64,000 nucleotides of DNA from Bacteroidales bacterium (GTDB lineage Bacteria; Bacteroidota; Bacteroidia; Bacteroidales; P3). The translations under genes and the position numbers were made by a program. Below are positions 42,999-51,100 of this stretch, in pieces (position 1 is the first letter of the stretch; each line of letters starts with the position of its first letter). Location of the stretch: positions 1 through 64,000 of the forward strand of contig JAIKVZ010000035.1 of NCBI GenBank assembly GCA_024685285.1, read 5' to 3'. The notes under the pieces are model-generated. The model had not been told where the DNA came from and searched no databases. It was given only the letters and a program-made list of their open reading frames with translations.

Positions 42999-43073
42999 GG
43001 GTTAGGTTCGGGTTAAGGTCGGGTCAACATCGGGTAGGGTTCGGGGTTCCACGCCCGGGGTTGGTACAAAACC
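42999..43073 (+). repeat. Dispersed intergenic repeat, copy 4
   Basis: Core from 42999: GGGTTAGGTTCGGG-TTAAGGTCGGGTCAAC-ATCGGGTAGGGTTCGGGG. The distal part is diverged (GGTACAAAACCC near 43062-43073). It sits between two converging genes, after the terminator and 5 bp before the nuclease stop region. Confidence 0.85.
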
Positions 43074-43078
43074 CGATG

Positions 43079-44029
43079 TTAGTGCCTCAATAGCCTCAAA
43101 ATCAGGGGCAAATGGTCGCTGAAACCGCCGCGGTATTGCCGACCGTAGTAGGTGCGCATGGGTTGCACTCCCAATCGGGTGTTGACCTCGGTGAGCATGA
43201 ACTCAGGCGCGAACACCTCGTAGGCCGCCACTTGCCATACGCTGTCGGCGGGTTGGCTGAGCATCATGTGGTCGATATTGCTCCAGTAGCCGTGGTAGTA
43301 GTAGCTGTTCTGGCTCGGCGGCAGGCGCAAGGTTAGCAGCTCGGTGCCTTCGGCGTTGCGGCTGCCGTCGGCAAAGCCCATGGTCTGGTTCAGCGCCTCC
43401 TCTGAGGCTTCGCAGTTGAGGTCGCCCATGGCCATAATCAGAGCCGACGGATGCCAGCGGCGCAACTCGGCCATAGCCATACGCAGTGCCGATGCCGAAG
43501 CCATGCGCGTCGAGTCGGAGTGGCGGCGCGACGGCCAGTGGTTGAGCAGCAGCACAAGGGTGTCGCCCGTTGCGGTGCGGCCCGTTGCCACAAAGATATT
43601 GCGGCTGCCGCTGCCCTCGATTGCGTAGCTGGTGTCTGGCTCGAAACGGCCGGTGCGGTAAATCAGGGCGCAGGCAATGCCGCGGCGGTCGCTTGAGGGG
43701 CTGAGCAGGTAGGCGTAGCCCGCGTGGCGCAACGGGGTGCCGAGACAGAGCTCGCGCAGGGGTTCCTCGCCCTCTACTTCGGCCAGCCCTACCAGGTCGG
43801 GGCAGTCCATGGCGGCAATAACCTTGTAAATGCTGTCGCGTTTGGCGAGCATTTTGTAGCGGTTCCAATGGTAGGAGCCCTCGGGTGTGAAATCGTTGTC
43901 GGCTTTGTGGGGGTCGTCGGTGGGGTCGCAGTAGTTCTCGACATTCCACCATGCCACGGAGAGCTCCTGGGCAGGGGCCTGCAGTGCGACCACGACGGCG
44001 GCTGTCAGTATGAGCAGGGCGGTCCTCAT
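43079..44029 (-). CDS. Endonuclease/exonuclease/phosphatase family protein, exported
   Basis: 316-residue protein with signal peptide MRTALLILTAAVVVALQAPAQ. The EEP-fold active site is complete: Asn in WWNVENYCDP near 28-37, Glu in LVGLAEVEGEE near 80, LLNHWPSRRHSDSTR near 168 (catalytic His), MGDLNCEAS near 206 (Asp-Asn) and GGFSDHLPLIL near 304 (Asp-His). Substrate could be DNA, RNA or a phosphodiester; secretion argues for a scavenging nuclease or phosphatase. The ATG at 44029 overlaps the stop of the DUF1232 gene by 4 bp and is preferred to a longer frame that would run through that gene. Confidence 0.92.
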   Translation of the reverse strand: MRTALLILTAAVVVALQAPAQELSVAWWNVENYCDPTDDPHKADNDFTPEGSYHWNRYKMLAKRDSIYKVIAAMDCPDLVGLAEVEGEEPLRELCLGTPLRHAGYAYLLSPSSDRRGIACALIYRTGRFEPDTSYAIEGSGSRNIFVATGRTATGDTLVLLLNHWPSRRHSDSTRMASASALRMAMAELRRWHPSALIMAMGDLNCEASEEALNQTMGFADGSRNAEGTELLTLRLPPSQNSYYYHGYWSNIDHMMLSQPADSVWQVAAYEVFAPEFMLTEVNTRLGVQPMRTYYGRQYRGGFSDHLPLILRLLRH

Positions 44030-44475
44030 TTGCGACGTTTCAGCAAGGCCCCTTTGCGCACAGCCTCCACCACAGCGTCGAGCGTGGTGTCGTCGATGTT
44101 GGGCAGCCACTGGTGCAGTTGCTGCTTTGCGGCTTGAACCACCTCGGGTGTGAGGTTCGAGGCCACGGTGATGAGGGCGGCGGTCATGGCGGCCGCGTCG
44201 TCGGTGAAGCCAATGCCCGGCAGTATGTCGGCTATGAGGTCGACTGGCAGGATGAAGTAGCCCAAGGCCCCGGTTACCAAAGCCTTGTCGGCCAGTGGTG
44301 TCGACGGCGAGCGCAGCACGTTGTAGAGCAGCAGTGCGGAGAATATCACCGTAGCACCGGCCTTCTCGGCTCCGGCTTTGATTTTGTCCCAAAGGGCCGC
44401 GGTGCTGAAATGGCTGCCGTAGTTTTCTATGCTCTGCTGCGTGTTGTGCAGGGTGTTGTCGTCGTTGTTGTTCAT
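44026..44475 (-). CDS. YkvA family (DUF1232) membrane protein
   Basis: 149-residue protein with the DUF1232 motif DKALVTGALGYFILPVDLIADILPGIGFTDDAAA near residues 63-96 (given as one domain; key part PVDLIADILPGIGFTDD). A hydrophobic helix GATVIFSALLLYNVL lies before it near 39-53. The function of the family is not established; plant members affect chloroplast membranes. It overlaps the nuclease gene downstream (ATGA) and is 29 bp after the dehydrogenase gene. Confidence 0.9.
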   Translation of the reverse strand: MNNNDDNTLHNTQQSIENYGSHFSTAALWDKIKAGAEKAGATVIFSALLLYNVLRSPSTPLADKALVTGALGYFILPVDLIADILPGIGFTDDAAAMTAALITVASNLTPEVVQAAKQQLHQWLPNIDDTTLDAVVEAVRKGALLKRRK

Positions 44476-44504
44476 GGCCTATCTCAATAACGCAAATTGC
44501 CGTC

Positions 44505-45434
44505 TTATTTCAGGTAATCGTCGACGTGGTCAAAGACGATGTCGGCTCTGGCGGAAAAACTCTCCTCGGTGGCGAAGGCCACATGGGGGGTGAGCAGGCA
44601 GTTGGGCGCGTGCAACAAGGGGTGGTTCTGGGGTAGGGGAGGTTCCTGCTCGAAGACGTCGAATGCTGCTCCGGCAATCTGTCCGTCGGCGAGAGCCCGG
44701 GCCACGGCCTCGATGTTGCATACTGGGCCCCGAGCGGTGTTGACAAGCAGCGCGGTGGGCTTCATCATGGCTATTTCGGCGGCACCGATGAGGCCTCTGG
44801 TTTCGGCGTTGAGTGGAGTGTGCAGGCTCACTATGTCGGCTGCGGCGAGCAGTTCGGGCAGAGTCATGTAGGTCACGCCCATGGCCTCCACATCGGTTCT
44901 GCGAGTGCGGCTGTAGGCTATCACGCGTGCGCCGAAAGCCATGAGCAGGCGTGCGGTGGCGGAACCTATAGCTCCGGTGCCCACAATGCCCACGGTTTTG
45001 CCGCGCAGTTCGCGCCCCAGGAAGGTGCCTCGGCTGCCGCCCTGGCGTATGGTGCCGTCGGTGGCTGTGATGCCGCGAAGCAGGTCGAGCATCATGCCCA
45101 CGGCCAGTTCGCTCACTGCGGTGGTGCTATAGCCGGCGGCGTTTTGAACCTTGATGTTGTGGCTCTGGCAATAGGCAGTGTTGATGTGGTCGAGGCCAGT
45201 GAACGCTACGCTTAGGTAACGCAGGCACGGGCACTGCTCCAGCACCTCGGCCGGTAGCTTGATATTGCTCACCACCACAATTTCGGCCTCTTTCATGCGG
45301 GCGGCCATGGTGGCGGGGTCCTCGCGGCGGTCCATGTAGTAGGCAAAAGTGTGCCCCATGGCGGCGTAGTGACTCTTGAGTTCTTCAAAACGAGCCTGGC
45401 TAATGCCGAGCGGCTCAACGCAAACGATATTCAT
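44505..45434 (-). CDS. D-2-hydroxyacid dehydrogenase
   Basis: NAD-dependent oxidoreductase of 309 residues, reducing a 2-keto acid to a D-2-hydroxy acid. The Rossmann motif GIVGTGAIGSATARLL is near residues 148-163; catalytic Arg in VNTARGPVCN near 231, Glu in DVFEQEPPLP near 260 and His in CLLTPHVAFATEE near 283 are all present. Substrate is not readable; glycerate, hydroxypyruvate and lactate relatives are all possible. It begins the three-gene minus-strand group with DUF1232 and the nuclease. Confidence 0.93.
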   Translation of the reverse strand: MNIVCVEPLGISQARFEELKSHYAAMGHTFAYYMDRREDPATMAARMKEAEIVVVSNIKLPAEVLEQCPCLRYLSVAFTGLDHINTAYCQSHNIKVQNAAGYSTTAVSELAVGMMLDLLRGITATDGTIRQGGSRGTFLGRELRGKTVGIVGTGAIGSATARLLMAFGARVIAYSRTRRTDVEAMGVTYMTLPELLAAADIVSLHTPLNAETRGLIGAAEIAMMKPTALLVNTARGPVCNIEAVARALADGQIAGAAFDVFEQEPPLPQNHPLLHAPNCLLTPHVAFATEESFSARADIVFDHVDDYLK

Positions 45435-45499
45435 ATTATAATGTTATTCCGGTTATGTTTAAAAATAACGCCGATACATGGAAAATATTGTATCCTATG

Positions 45500-45528
45500 T
45501 GAGGCGGCGAGCGAAGCGAGCCGCCTCA
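45500..45528. repeat. GC-rich inverted repeat at the end of the flavin reductase gene
   Basis: TGAGGCGGC (45500-45508) and GCCGCCTCA (45520-45528) enclose GAGCGAAGCGA. The right arm contains the stop codon of the flavin reductase gene. It may terminate the dnaA transcript although no good T-run follows on the minus strand. Confidence 0.5.
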
Positions 45529-46092
45529 TTTCTTTTTGCGTACAGAAAATCCAAAACCGCCCAACTTTTCGCCCAAGGTGTAGTACTTGCCGTGGGAGTA
45601 TGCCAAAGGCTGTGCGTGGTTGAGTTGGAACTGGCCGGTACTGTGGTCTATTAGGGTGTCTTCGGCATTCACGGCCACAACGTTGGCTATATACATATCG
45701 TGGCTGCCCAAACGCTTGATCTCCACCACGCGGCACTCGATGTTGAGTGGGCTCTCCTTGATTAACGGGGCCGAGACTACCTGCGCTTTCTCGGGGTGCA
45801 GTCCCATGAGCTTGAATTTGTTGCAGTTGCGTCCGCTGTTTACTCCGCACCAGTCGGTCTGCTTTGCAAGGTCTGCGGTAGTGAGGTTGATTACAAATTC
45901 GCCGCTTTGTTCAATGAGGCCATGACTGTGGCGCTCGGGACGCACGCTGATGTAGCACATTGGAGGGTCGGAGCAAATGGTGCCCGTCCATGCAATGGTG
46001 ATGATGTTGTAGTTGTTTGGCGAGTTGCCGCAGCTGACCATTACGGCCGGCAACGGGTATATCATTGTTCCGGGTTTGAACGGGACTTTCAT
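45526..46092 (-). CDS. Flavin reductase family protein (FMN-binding split barrel)
   Basis: 188-residue flavoprotein of the flavoredoxin/DIM6 type. The FMN-binding barrel sequences are visible: MIYPLPAVMVSCGNSPNNYNIITIAWTG (residues 10-37 in parts), CYISVRPERHSHGLIEQSGEFVIN near 46-69, and KQTDWCGVNSGRNCNKF near 76. It probably passes electrons from NAD(P)H or ferredoxin-like donors to flavin or another acceptor. Its ATG overlaps the dnaA stop by 4 bp, so translation is coupled to dnaA. Confidence 0.88.
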   Translation of the reverse strand: MKVPFKPGTMIYPLPAVMVSCGNSPNNYNIITIAWTGTICSDPPMCYISVRPERHSHGLIEQSGEFVINLTTADLAKQTDWCGVNSGRNCNKFKLMGLHPEKAQVVSAPLIKESPLNIECRVVEIKRLGSHDMYIANVVAVNAEDTLIDHSTGQFQLNHAQPLAYSHGKYYTLGEKLGGFGFSVRKKK

Positions 46093-47534
46093 TCTCTGAA
46101 CTTCTTTTCGAGGTCCTCAACCCAGAAGTGGAACTGCTTGTCGGTTTCGCTGAGGTTGGCAATGGTTTTGCAGGCGTGGAGCACGGTGGCGTGGTCCTTG
46201 TTGCCACACTGAAGGCCTATGATAGCCAGCGAGGCCTTGGTCATCTTCTTTGCGAAGTACATAGTGAGCTGACGTGCCTGGACAATCTCGCGCTTGCGGG
46301 TGCGTGACTGGATGCTCTCCAACGGCAGGTTGAAGTAATCGCACACCACTTTCTGGATGTATTCTATGGTGATCTCGCGTGAGGTGTTTTTGACAAACTT
46401 GTCAATCATCTGCTTGGCGAGCTCGAGGGTTATCTGTTTTTTGTTGAGCGAGCTCTGGGCGATGAGTGAAATGAGGGCTCCTTCGAGTTCACGCACGTTG
46501 GTGCCGATATTGTAGGCAATGTATTCAACCACGTCGGCTGGCATCTCAATGCCGTCGCTTTCCAATTTCTGTTTGAGGATGCGGATACGGGTGTCGACAT
46601 CGGGTGTCTGCAGGTCGGCTGCCAAGCCCCACTTCATGCGCGAGAGCAGACGTGGGTTGAGGTCGCGCATTTCGCTCGGTGCCTTGTCGGAGGTGATGAT
46701 AATCTGACATGAGTGCTGGTGCAGGTAGTTGAAGATATGGAAAAAAGCATCCTGTGTGCCGGTGAATTTGTTCTCCCAGAACTGGATGTCGTCGACTATG
46801 AGCACGTCGATCATCTCATAGAAATGGATGAAGTCGTTGATAGTCTTGTTTTTGCCTGCCTCGGCATACTGTTGTGCGAACTGTTCGGAGCTGACGTATA
46901 GCACAGTCTTGTCGGGGTGGAGCTCCTTTGTCTTCAGACCGATGGCGTTGGCCAAGTGGGTCTTGCCAAGTCCCACGCCGCTGTGTAGCAGCAGCGGGTT
47001 GAAAGCTGTGGTGCCAGGGTTCTCGGCCACGGCATATCCGGCGGCACGGGCCAGGCGGTTGCAATCGCCCTCAACAAAGTTGTCGAAGGTCTTCTTGTCG
47101 CTCAGCTGCGAGTTGATGCGCACCTTCTGAATGCCTGGAATAATGAACGGATTAGGCAGCTCGGTGTCGCCTGTGCGGTTGATATTGATAGGAATGTCCT
47201 TGGGACGGTTCTGGGTATCCTGGCGGCCTGTTGAGGGTATGTTGGTTACTATCGGGGTGCCCGATATGCTCTGGTCCATAACAATACTGTATTTAAGCAT
47301 GCCGTTTGGTCCCAGTTGCAGGCGTATGGTGCGGCGCAGTAGGTCTATGAAATGCTCCTCTAGCCATTCATAGAAAAACGGGCTTGGCACTTGTATGGTA
47401 AGCACCGAGTCCTCGAGCTGTACGGGTACTATGGGTTCGAACCACGTCTTGAAAATCTTCTCGTTGTCTTTTCCGAGGTTGTCCTTTATAATTTCGAGGC
47501 AATTTGCCCATACTGTCTTGTAGTCTTGTGCCAT
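46089..47534 (-). CDS. dnaA: Chromosomal replication initiator protein DnaA
   Basis: ATP-dependent initiator that binds DnaA boxes and opens oriC. The 481-residue protein shows domain I (residues 1-85), a variable linker, the AAA core with Walker A SGVGLGKTHLANAIG near 183 and Walker B DVLIVDDIQFWENK near 245, and domain IV at the C-terminus with RTRKREIVQARQLTMYFAKK near 412 and GLQCGNKDHATVLHACKTI near 443 for box recognition. It is followed by a flavin reductase gene in overlapping frame. The upstream 652 bp are AT-rich and gene-free. Confidence 0.97.
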   Translation of the reverse strand: MAQDYKTVWANCLEIIKDNLGKDNEKIFKTWFEPIVPVQLEDSVLTIQVPSPFFYEWLEEHFIDLLRRTIRLQLGPNGMLKYSIVMDQSISGTPIVTNIPSTGRQDTQNRPKDIPININRTGDTELPNPFIIPGIQKVRINSQLSDKKTFDNFVEGDCNRLARAAGYAVAENPGTTAFNPLLLHSGVGLGKTHLANAIGLKTKELHPDKTVLYVSSEQFAQQYAEAGKNKTINDFIHFYEMIDVLIVDDIQFWENKFTGTQDAFFHIFNYLHQHSCQIIITSDKAPSEMRDLNPRLLSRMKWGLAADLQTPDVDTRIRILKQKLESDGIEMPADVVEYIAYNIGTNVRELEGALISLIAQSSLNKKQITLELAKQMIDKFVKNTSREITIEYIQKVVCDYFNLPLESIQSRTRKREIVQARQLTMYFAKKMTKASLAIIGLQCGNKDHATVLHACKTIANLSETDKQFHFWVEDLEKKFRE

Positions 47535-47610
47535 TGTTCTGTGCTTATGTGGTATAATTCTGTCTGTTATGTGTGTCGATATGTTTTTTCTTCACATTGC
47601 AAAGTTGCAC

Positions 47611-47618
47611 CAAAAATA
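47611..47618 (-). promoter_or_regulatory. Candidate -7 element of dnaA
   Basis: TATTTTTG on the minus strand, 76 bp before the dnaA ATG. A near match CAACTTTG lies closer at about 47600. Weak, no -33 seen. Confidence 0.35.
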
Positions 47619-47992
47619 ACGTATATATTTTGAAAAAAAAAATTGCAATTGTCAACTATTTTTTGTAAAGTTCATGCCCTTGGATTGGTGCCTCTCACCT
47701 CCCGTTTTTGACAAAAAAACTGAAATTTGAGGTACTTAAGTCTCAAAGGCCTTTCTGTGGCGCCCTTAAATATACAACTTTTTTTTGAAATTTCAACAAC
47801 TTTTTTTGCTTGTCGCGCGGCATTGTCGAGGTTTTTGTTTACAAATATACATCATGTTCAATATCAGTTAATTATATTATTGTTTTTGTTGTAATTAATT
47901 CATTTTTAGCCACTTTTTTCAACCCTCTGAATATCAAAGGGGGTAGTTTTGGGGGTGATGGCTAAGTTGCCCGTTTTCATTCAGATTGCTTT

Positions 47993-48001
47993 TTATGCAC
48001 A
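47993..48001 (+). promoter_or_regulatory. Exact DnaA box match
   Basis: TTATGCACA matches the consensus TTATNCACA. It is the only exact match I found between dnaA and the alpha-2-macroglobulin gene. Confidence 0.4.
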
Positions 48002-48072
48002 TTTTTGTGTTGAGAATTATTATTGTTTTGCGAGGATTTTTTTTTTGAAAAAAACAGCCAAGTCTCAAAGAG

Positions 48073-48107
48073 GGGTTGGGTTCGGGTTAAGGTCGGGTTG
48101 AGGTCGG
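48073..48107 (+). repeat. Dispersed intergenic repeat, copy 5
   Basis: GGGTTGGGTTCGGG-TTAAGGTCGGGTTGAG-GTCGG. The distal element is not clear; CTCCGAAAAA follows at about 48114. It lies between the alpha-2-macroglobulin terminator and the AT-rich region. Confidence 0.8.
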
Positions 48108-48117
48108 ATCAACTCCG

Positions 48118-48157
48118 AAAAATCCCTGTCGCGACAAGGTCTTCGACAGGGTTTTTA
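48118..48157 (-). terminator. Terminator of the alpha-2-macroglobulin gene
   Basis: CCCTGTCG (48124-48131) and CGACAGGG (48144-48151) form an 8-bp stem with a 12-nt loop, flanked by A-run and T-run, so it works in either direction. It lies 30 bp after the gene's stop. Confidence 0.75.
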
Positions 48158-48186
48158 CAGTTGTTTTAAACAGGTGTGGGCGACTT

Positions 48187-51100
48187 TTATTGTTCTTTCA
48201 CGTCAATGGTAAGTGCTGGTGCCGTGGCGCGGAACTCGGGTGCGTACATGCACTGCCAGGTCGTGAGGCCTGTGGTGTACAGCCCGGGGGCGGTGACGTA
48301 GGCATCGTAGTGGGCTGTATAACGCCCTTTGTCGACGCGGTCTATATAGAATTTCATATCGGTGTTGCCTATTGACAGGTAGTAGCTCAGCCCGCTGTTT
48401 CTTCGCCAGCCCGAGGCTGTGCTGAGGGGCTCGAGGCATGAGGCGCGGCTGTCGATGAGCTCTACATATTCCAGTGTGCGGTCGATTTTTATGTTAAGCA
48501 CTATGCGCACTTTGTCGCCTACCTGCAAGGTGGTTTTGTTGGCAGGCAGGGTGGTGCCGTCGGGTAGCAGCCTGAGTACCTCTTTGGTGAGGTGCACGCC
48601 GGTTTCCGAGGCCGGGATATTGCCCATTTCGTCCTCATACTGGTAATATGCGGTACCCCAGGCTATGCTGTTTGCCGTCTGTGTGTAGACTATGTGGCCC
48701 GATGTGGCCGGCATATTGTCGGCGTGCCAGCGTCGGCTCTGATAGCCAGTGCCGGCTTGCGGAGCCGTTGCCGCGGTTGTGGTATCGGTGCTTACGCTCA
48801 CTGTGCCGGTGGCTCTTGCGGCTATACTACTGTGCTCGTTGCCGACCATCAAGGCCTCTATGGCGCTCGTTGTGGCCACATCGGTGCCCCAGTGGGTGGT
48901 TTGTTTCTGTTTAAGGAGCCACTGCTGCATGAGGCCTATTGAGGTTGTATCGGCAGGGTCTATTTCGGCAAAGGCCTGTATGAGCATGGCCTGTGTCTCT
49001 ATGGGCCGGTTGTACCAGTTGTAGCCACCTGTGTTCTGCCGCCAGTACATGCCTGCCTCGTCGCTCAACAAGGATTTCTCGCGCAGCATTCGCAGCAGGT
49101 CCTGGGCCTGTTTTTTATCCCGATGCCGTGCAAAGGTCAAAGCCATCACTGCCTGGGTGTATAGGTTGTCGCTTTCGGCATAGCGTTGCAAGGCGTTGTT
49201 GTAGTAGTCGGTGTGGGCCTCTTTGGCTCCGCCAGCAAATGCAGTTCCCTCATAGAGGCTGCGCAGATACAGATAGGCAATGTTTGTCGGTGAGCATTGT
49301 GGCTGCTTTTTCTTGGCGAGGGGCTTGATGTATTTAACGTAGTATTGTTGTTCCTGCCGGTCAATGTATGCCAGCCCTTTGAGGGCAGCCTGCCACAGGT
49401 CGTGCCCTGCTTGGTCGCGCCCCATTAGGCCTATGTTGGTCACGATGAGGCGTGTGGTGTAGTCCGAGGGGTCACTACCGTCGGGCAGCCAACTCCACGA
49501 GCCGTCACTGCGCTGGTTGTCAATGAGTCGTCGTATTAGTTCAGCACGGTCTGAAGCCAGTTTTGAGGGATCCATATATGTTGCCAGGTTGGCAACAAGT
49601 TGGCTCTCGCTTTCGGCGGCGCGCAGCCATGGGGTGGAGGCAAGTGGCGTCTGCTTGATATCGGCGTTGAGCATCAAGGACGACTGCTGCGCGGCACTGT
49701 CGGTCTGCCATGCGGCAAAGACTTCGAGCATTTCGGGGTGGTTGGCTGCCAATTGCCGGGCCCGGGTGTTGACAAGCAGACTGTTGGCGGTGAATATGAG
49801 GCTGGGAGACTCGAGGTCCGCAATATAAGGCATACTTTTTATTGCTTGCCAGATGGGGTTTGGTGTATACTCCACGCATAACATCAACGGATGGTGGCTT
49901 TTGCCCGAAGTGTTCCCGCAAAGGTCGGCCAGTTCTATAGTCTTGTTGCCTGGCCCGTTCATGTACACCGATACGCTGCGGGTAACAATGGCGCGGTTGC
50001 TCATTACGGCTATTGCACCGCGCTCACCGTCGGCATAACCGTTGCCAGTTGCCACTATACGGTATTCTATGGCGTGCAGGCTGTCGGGTACTACGAATCC
50101 AAAAGTAACCCCCTGCGACGAGTGTGCCGTGAGGGTAAGACGTTTGTTCATCGTTGGAATTCCGGTCAGGCTCAGGGATACCTCAACCGCCATATCGCTG
50201 CTACTAACGTTGGTCACACGGGCCATAAAGCAGGCCGAGTCGCCTTGACGTAGAAAACGTGGCACGTTTGGCTGTACCATGAGTTGTTTTTGAGTTACCA
50301 TGGTTTTGGTGACCGAGCCGGTTTGTAGGTCCTTCGATATGGCAATGCCGCGCATCTGCCACCGTGTTAGCAGGTCAGGCAGTGTGAAAGTATATTCTAT
50401 GCGACCGTTGGAGTCGGTGCGTAACTGTGGAGCAAAAAATGCCAGTGTGCCCAAGTTGCTACGCACCTCCGTTGGCTGGCTCACAGTTTCTTCGCTTCTT
50501 TCCATATCGACGGTAGCCGTTTCTAACATATCGTTTGCAGCATTGTTTGCATAGATGGCCTCTTCTGCCTCGACTTCATTTCCAAATGCCTGTGTGGCAG
50601 TGTATGAGGCAGCATTGCGAGTACTGTGCCCCATCGTTTTGTAGAGTATTCGCGGACCACGCATGAAGCCGTATGCCTCGTTCAATGTCCATAGCGCGGT
50701 GGGGTATTCCTTGCTTTCGGGCCATGTGGCTGTATGCATATAGTTTAGTTGCCAATGTTGGTGTTGGTTTGTTAGGTTACAGAAGCGATATGTCCGATTG
50801 GAGCCCCAAGGCCACAGGTTCCAAGGGATTTCGCCATAAACGTCGAGTGCGGCATCGTAAAGGGTCATTGCCATGCTGTATGCGTTGCTGTTGGGAGCGG
50901 TGGTTTTGGGGTTTGTTATACGCAGATGCCATGTCTCTGTTTCGCCGGGGGCGAGCTTGTCTCGGAATGATTCAAAGCTCACATGTAGCCGTTTGCCAGG
51001 CATTTCTACTGTTGTGAAACGGTGTTCAAGTACTGTTTCACCGTCAAGACCGGCACATACATTGATGTCAATGCCGCCAATCATGCTGCTGTCGACAGTA

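Larger units (their letters stand above)
47535..48186. other. AT-rich gene-free region upstream of dnaA, possible oriC
   Basis: 652 bases without a credible gene. It has many A/T runs (for example near 47630-47660, 47780-47810 and 48040-48055), one exact DnaA box match, the dnaA -7 candidate, an 11-bp direct repeat AAGTCTCAAAG at 47738-47748 and 48060-48070 bracketing the AT-rich part, repeat copy 5 and a terminator. An origin is suggested by dnaA adjacency and AT content, but only one exact box was found, which is weak. Confidence 0.3.

Noticed and set aside
42999-43073. tRNA-like GGTTCGGG sequences in the repeats
   Set aside because: GGTTCG resembles a T-loop, but no acceptor, D or anticodon arms can be formed.
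44030-44392. N-terminal extension of the nuclease to an ATG at 44392
   Set aside because: It runs through the DUF1232 gene in another frame and removes the signal peptide from the N-terminus; the ATG at 44029 with ATGA overlap is better.
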